From Phytophthora colocasiae (lineage: Eukaryota > Oomycota > Peronosporomycetes > Peronosporales > Peronosporaceae), in the NCBI GenBank assembly GCA_018806915.1, contig JAGKQI010000042.1, forward strand, positions 1-64,000: a stretch of 64,000 nt of DNA, in the 5' to 3' direction. The notes beneath the pieces were generated by a model. It saw nothing but the letters and a program-made list of their open reading frames with translations, made no database searches and was not told the DNA's origin. Below, in pieces: positions 59,403 through 64,000 of the stretch. The translations under genes and the position numbers were made by a program. The stretch's first letter is position 1; each line of letters opens with the position of its first letter.

Positions 59403-60066
59403 AACTCCTTGCATTCTGCTCGCGTGCGCACGCTCTGTGTGTCGTTCGTGATCGAGGCGTGTTGCACGCCATCTTTGCTCTTTTGCTCTTTTGCTCTTTT
59501 GCTCTTTTGCTCTTTTGCTCTTTTTGCTCTCTAAGCTCTTGCACAGCTGCACGCTACCTCTTTTCGAGTCGCGTTAATGCACTCACTTGCCTAAAACCAC
59601 GCGCTTCCCTCGACATTCGCTGCAATACAATACACTAGATACACTACTCCAGTCCCACCCAGTCCCACCTAGTCCTACCTAGTCCCGCTGGTCCTTTCAA
59701 TTCGTCTTTCCAAGAAGTACCGTGTCGCTTGTACTTGCTGTCGTCTTTATTTTCTGATCACCAAATGGGCTAACGGTGGCACGCGTATTGGATAGTGAAC
59801 AGTCCATAGCGTCAATGGCAACTTCGGCCGTAGTAGAGGACCGGCGCGCTCATTTCAGGTGGATGGATGGCCATCGAGAGGCGAAAAGCCGTCACATCGA
59901 ATGACTCGTTTGGTACATGTACACATCGGCCCATCGAAGCTAACCATCGCAAGCTATGGATCGTGAGGCACTGTTGACACGTACCTCACAGCACGGTGTT
60001 GTGGAGTAGGCAGAGTGAGTGAGAGCGTTGGCGATATTGGTGTCGAGCGATAGTATGGGGGTGTTA

Positions 60067-60481
60067 TGTTGCAGCGGGGCTGCGTAGGTGTGCACGGCAC
60101 AGAGGAAGTTGGGTTGACTCGTAGAGTCCTGCTTGCAAGGCACTAGCCTTCGGTTCTATACAAGAACCAAGTAGTCCACTAAATACGGGACTCTCACAAT
60201 CAGTGTCCCTATAATAAAGGAACTAACACTAATTATGTAAAATGCAAACTGATTTTTTTTTATTTTATTGCCCTAATCCTGAATGTAACGGATTTAGTAT
60301 CTAACATACTAAATCCTAATCAAATGTAATGTGTGGCTCTGAGCTAACAGCCAGCAACTGGCTACATGTGTGACGTGTGAGAAACACTATGTGTTGTACA
60401 CGGATCTGTGACTTGTGACCTGGATGGTGTATACCACACCTATTGTAGCCAAGGCGCGCAGCGCCGTGTAACCCCGTTACA
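60067..60481 (-). repeat. 3' LTR of Gypsy element
   Basis: On the minus strand this 415-bp block starts TGTAACGGGG at 60481 and ends GCTGCAACA at 60067, so it has the TG..CA ends of an LTR with short imperfect inverted termini. It is directly preceded (minus strand) by a polypurine tract. Its left edge interrupts the last satellite unit just after GTGTTAT, where other units continue GTAGTAGG. The matching 5' LTR must lie beyond the right edge of the window. Confidence 0.75.
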
Positions 60482-60493
60482 CCCTCCCCCACC
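60482..60493 (-). other. Polypurine tract of Gypsy element
   Basis: GGTGGGGGAGGG on the minus strand abuts the LTR start. This is the plus-strand DNA primer site of reverse transcription. It fixes the orientation of the element and shows that the adjacent LTR is the 3' one. Confidence 0.75.
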
Positions 60494-60776
60494 AAACCGT
60501 GGATACGGAGTATCTACAACTGTAGACATAACTGCCTTGTCAAGGCCTGTAACCGGCAACTTTCCGATAATAGAAATCTCTCAACGAGAGTGCGCGGGTG
60601 CGCTGGCTCAACGAGCACATTCTTCAATTCTCCCCAGCGAGCCAACCGCTCCTGAGGTGTCCAGTGACCAGGCGTCTACGCCCCAGCGCCTCAGCGCTTT
60701 CCGGTCTGAGCCCTCGGCTCCTCTCACGCTCTCCGATTCGGAGTATTTCGCGGCGTCTCGCCTTCGCTACGGAGCG

Positions 60777-62420
60777 ATGTTCAAGGCCAGCCCGACGTCA
60801 AGTGGTAGCGGTGGCTCACCCTTCGAGTACACGACAGCGTCGCCGACGCGCGACCCACGTCGCTCTCCTACAGAGGAAGGCGAGGTCGAAGTGGACTACG
60901 AGGAGTCCGAACAGGGCGATGCCCATGCGTCTCCTGCTCCTGCGAGCCCTCGGACGACCCGATCTGAGCTGCGCTCTCCACGCGATCCGCGTCGGTACTC
61001 AATTCCTCGGCAGCTGCGGCAGCCCAATCCGTTCCCGGAGGGACCTTCGAGCCTCGTGCTCAACGCGTTGCGCAACGCACCACCGCTTCCTGCTCGCGAT
61101 GAGCCAGAGCCACTCAAGGGAGTCGAAGACGCGATCAACAACCCTCTGGATGAGGCACAGGAGGCTTCCCTGAGCGGTGCTCCAGAGTCACGTCGACCGG
61201 TCCAACGGGACATCGTGGGGACTTCGTCGCGGCGCGACTACGGCTTCGAGCCTCGCGACCCTGCCGAGCAGGTGAAGCAGCTGATGGCGCAGCCAAACCT
61301 GCATGGTTACGCCATAGGCAATCCTCCACGTACGGTGGCTGAGACTCAGCAGCGACAGGGGCTCCATGAGCGTTTCCTGACCCCGCAGGTGTGCACACTC
61401 GCCGAGTATCGGCAACGCTTAGATAAGCAACGGCGACGGGAGTCTGTGCCTCAGATGAGGACTTATCCACTCCTGCTCCAAACCGGAGAGACCACCCGGG
61501 ACTACATGGTCCATGTGGCCACCTGGGCCGAGGCTTCACGGAAGCTCGCGTCGTTTGACCGGCTCATGGAGAGCTGCGCCGAGGTGGACGTCCGCCTCGC
61601 CCGAGGTCTACTCTTCCAGTACGCGAAGATACGCGTGCGGCCCGGCCGCTTTCCTCGTCACACGACGGCAGTGGCTCCCGCCTCTCAGGCCACTCATCCC
61701 TGCTTCGCAGGATGCTCCTTCAGTCTCCGAGGGAGACTCGCTGGCTGTGCCAGCCACGGACCAGAGCCTGAGCTCGGCTGCTAGTCCGTCAGCTTCTCAC
61801 ACTAGTGGTGAGAAGCGGGTGTCGACCGAGTGGTCGACCTCGAGCCCTTCGGGCGCCCCCGATCTTCGCGATCAAAAGCGTCCACGACGTCAGGGCAGTC
61901 CTGCCTCAGGGACCCTTCAAACTCCCACGAGTTTTGGGAATGAGGATATCCACGCCACTTCACCAGATACTGGTTTTGACTACGGTGGCGACGCCGCGCC
62001 ATCAGGCGCTCCACGTGGTAGTGGGGAGTCCCTGCTCATCGAGCAACGGCGGAGGAGGCCGATTCGCTGCGGAACGCCGTACTCGATGAGTGTGACGAGC
62101 GCTATTTGTCGCATCGCGCCTGGTACCAACTCGATCACTCGATCGGTACTCTCCGGAGTCAGACTCAGTCCCTTCAAGGGAACGTCGAGAGTGTTTGGCA
62201 TTCGCATGCCCGTCTCGCTCATGACATGGAGGAGATTGAAAGCCGGATGGCTTGGCTCGAAGGTCCTCAGTCCCTGACTGCTCGCCTGCACCAGCAGGAG
62301 CTTCAGCTCGCTGAGTTGCGAGGTCAGGTGACGTTGCTGCTGCAGATGACGCAGCCTGGGCACGTGTCGTCGGTGCCAGCGCCTCCGCGCTCACCCCGCG
62401 GGGTCCCGATATGGCTTAAG
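60777..62420 (+). CDS. Long open frame antisense to Gypsy pol/3' region
   Basis: On the strand opposite the element's pol, an uninterrupted frame runs from within the LTR (60408) to 61784; the first ATG outside the LTR is 60777. It encodes a Pro/Ser/Arg-rich N-terminal half (RDPRRSPTEEGEVEVDYEES) and a helical part (WAEASRKLASFDRLMESCAE). Coding-like sequence continues in two further frames: Ser-rich with SGEKRVSTEWSTSS near 61820, then a helical, probably coiled-coil part WYQLDHSIGTLRSQTQSLQG and LHQQELQLAELRGQVTLLLQ to about 62350. That part overlaps the chromodomain and linker on the other strand. I do not recognise the family. It may be a true extra antisense gene of the element, or a gag-like gene from another element; broken by two frame changes as written. 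Confidence 0.5.
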
Positions 62421-64000
62421 CAAGCCGACGTAGAACACCGGGTGTGTTCGCATCCGCTTTGGCAAGTCAAGCGTGTATGCCAGGCCCTTCTTGGCCACGA
62501 CCGTAAATGGTCCGATGAAACGCGGACGCAATTTCGTCTTAAAGACATTTGACACTGCATGTGTAGGTAGGTTCTTAGCGTTTAATAAAACCTGGTCACC
62601 GACCTTAAATTCCCATACATTGCTTCTAACTTTGTATCCGCTTGTTCCTTCTGAACGTCTTGGCTTTCAGCCATCGCGTCACGTACACGGCGTAATACGC
62701 TCAATCTCACCGAGAGGAAGTCATCGACTTGTTTACGCACAGCAGAAGGGCTGATATCAGCAAGCTCGGAGTCGAGCGACGGCACAGCCTCTCCCCCACC
62801 AAGCCCAAGGCTACCGCGTGGCGGAGTGAGCGGAACGCGCGGGTGCGCAAGGCCGTTCACGTAGAACGGGGTGAAGCCTGTCGAGGCATGCACCGCATTG
62901 TTCATGGAGAACTCAACGAGAGGGAGCATAGCGCTCCAACGCTTCGGCGTTTCAGCGCATACGCTGCGGAGGATGTCCTCCAGAACGCGGTTCACGCGTT
63001 CGGTCTGACCGTCGGTCTGCGGATGGTCCGCCGTGGACATGTCCAGTCGAGTGCCCAGCACCTTGAAGACGGACGTCCAGAAGTGACCCGTGAAACGGGG
63101 ATCTCGATCCGAGACAATGGTCTCAGGCAGCCCATGCTGGCGGAAGACCCGATCGATGAAGATCGTCGCTGTACCAGCACCATCGACGGTGTCCGGCACA
63201 GCCGCTAGATGAGCCATCTTGCTCAGACGGTCAACAAAGACCACCACGCCCGTGTTGCCTGCCGAGTCCTTCGGCAGGCCAAACACAAAGTCCATACTTA
63301 TGGACTGCCAACACCCAGAGGGTACAGGTAAGCTCGCCAAGGCGCAGCCGCATGCGGCGAGGGTTTAACCCGCTGACACGTCTCGCACGTGCGCACATAT
63401 GTGCTGACCCACTTGTACATCTTCGGCCACCAGTACATGGAGCTCACCGAGCCGTACGTCTTCTCGCGACCGAGGTGGCCGCCTGTGGGTGTGTCGTGAG
63501 CCTCATAGAGGATACGGTACTTCAGATCCTCATCGTGAGGAACTACCACTCGTGGTGGGTCATCCTGACCCGTGCTGTAGTACAGCAGACCGCCTTCCAG
63601 GCTGTAGCGTTGGAGTCTCGCCTTTAGGCGTCGTGACAGAGTCACCTTTGAGTCTTTAAACTCATCGCTCCCCAGAGCTTGGAGCAACGCGACACAAGAG
63701 TCGTCCTGAGCGTACGCTGCTCGAACCATGTCCGTCACGGACGACGTCACCGAGGTGACATGAGATAACTCATAGTCCGGGCGACGTGATAACGCGTCAG
63801 CGAGGACGTTCTGCCTGCCAGGCTTGTACTTCACCTCGAAGTTATACTCCGCAAAGAAGGAGAGCCATCGGGCCATCCTCTGCGAGAGGTGAGGCGACTG
63901 CGTCGCTGTGCGTAGTGACGCATGATCCGTGTAGATCACAAACGGCTTGGAGCCGAGCAGGTGAACCCTGAATTTGACGAGAGCGTACTTCATCGCAAGT
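61802..64000 (-). mobile_element. Gypsy chromovirus pol, 3' part (RNase H, integrase, chromodomain)
   Basis: The coding strand is minus and runs in from the right edge, where the reverse transcriptase must lie. Frame 63298-63993 has the RNase H motifs YTDHASLR (D23) and GRQNVLADALSRR (D66), then the H2C2 zinc finger (HDTPTGGH..CETC). Frame 62582-63340 is the integrase core with D17 (SMDFVFGLP), D78 (VSDRDPRF) and E114 (QTERVNR), exact D,D35E spacing. A further frame has the C-terminal RPRFIGPFTVVAKKG and MRTHPVFYVGLLKPY (62420-62540). A Pro/Ala/Ser-rich linker leads to a chromodomain, NQYLVKWRGYPHSQNSWEFE (61900-61980). Frame changes near 63330 and 62610 break pol; all catalytic residues seen are intact. 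The element sits in the terminal unit of the tRNA satellite. Confidence 0.92.

Larger units (their letters stand above)
32141..60066 (+). repeat. 30-unit tandem satellite, each unit with one tRNA-Thr(AGT) gene
   Basis: A head-to-tail array of about 27.9 kb. tRNA start-to-start distances run from 887 to 970 bp and average 933 bp. Each unit, in order, holds: a GGTGCAGGT 9-mer minisatellite; a G/T-rich leader with a T run (GTGTGTTTTTGTGTG); the tRNA; a trailer with two hairpins; a TTTTGCTC tract; a pyrimidine-rich block of CCCACCTAGTCC-type repeats; and a unique segment with GGTACATGTAC and a GTGAGG..CCTCAC inverted repeat. Units differ by single bases, homopolymer length and repeat copy number; variants recur in neighbouring units, the mark of unequal exchange and gene conversion. 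The first unit is the most diverged. The last is cut by a Gypsy LTR. Open frames inside units run through the tRNA and simple repeats and are not genes. Confidence 0.97.

Noticed and set aside
32141..60066. Dozens of 60-137-codon frames repeated in each unit (plus frames starting MVCRVVVCVLG, minus frames with KSKRAKEQ or LHHLHHLHH)
   Set aside because: They read through the tRNA, the CTTTTG tract or the minisatellite; their ends vary with repeat copy number and frame. They are by-products of the repeats, not genes.
32141..60066. CRISPR-like regular repeats
   Set aside because: Units are about 930 bp with near-identical spacers containing tRNA genes, in a eukaryotic setting with introns.
61805..62089. 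Separate plus-strand gene in the frame starting 61805
   Set aside because: It is the third-frame shadow of the chromodomain strand; no coding features beyond openness.
60067..64000. Two head-to-head retrotransposons, a plus-strand gag element joined to a minus-strand pol element
   Set aside because: The polypurine tract directly next to the LTR and the continuous minus-strand linker, chromodomain and LTR order fit one minus-strand element. The plus frame then lies inside it.

Overview
This window is nuclear DNA from a filamentous eukaryote, most likely a plant-associated oomycete of the Phytophthora type. The main clues are a decayed transglutaminase of the M81/GP42 elicitor family that still carries a PEP-13-like segment, and a decayed secreted cystatin. 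Small introns of about 55-71 nt with GT..AG ends, Crypton and PiggyBac-like elements, and a chromodomain Gypsy retrotransposon fit the same picture. Species cannot be settled from the sequence alone.

Layout. (1) 1-8.4 kb is gene-poor and decayed: a two-RRM pseudogene, a coiled-coil pseudogene, a cystatin pseudogene and long stretches with nothing recognisable. (2) 8.4-22.5 kb is a compact block on alternating strands: the broken transglutaminase (+), a JMJD6-like dioxygenase (-), an EMC8/9 subunit (+), an NBAS/Sec39-type ER tethering protein (-), a lipoate-protein-ligase-like enzyme (+) and the RNA polymerase II subunit RPB7 (-). LPLA and RPB7 read cleanly as spliced genes. The others carry one-base frame changes, many next to short homopolymers, so consensus errors and true decay must both be considered. 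(3) 22.6-32.1 kb is a graveyard of DNA transposons: a Crypton tyrosine-recombinase element bounded by 17-bp inverted repeats, a PiggyBac-like copy that has lost its DDE core, a tRNA-Ser-like SINE fragment with TAGTCT motif clusters, and a second PiggyBac-like copy. Two near-perfect palindromes lie among them. (4) 32.14-60.07 kb, 44% of the window, is a tandem satellite of 30 units averaging 933 bp. Each unit carries one tRNA-Thr(AGT) gene, a hairpin-bearing trailer, a variable CTTTTG tract and a GGTGCAGGT minisatellite. (5) 60.07-64.0 kb is the 3' half of a Gypsy chromovirus on the minus strand (RNase H, integrase, chromodomain, polypurine tract, 3' LTR) inserted in the last array unit. A long open frame on the opposite strand lies between its pol and LTR and overlaps the chromodomain.

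The housekeeping block has no common pathway: ER trafficking (NBAS), ER membrane insertion (EMC8/9), organelle lipoylation (LPLA), transcription (RPB7) and protein hydroxylation (JMJD6). The most striking object is the single-isoacceptor tRNA satellite, whose mosaic variants point to ongoing homogenisation.
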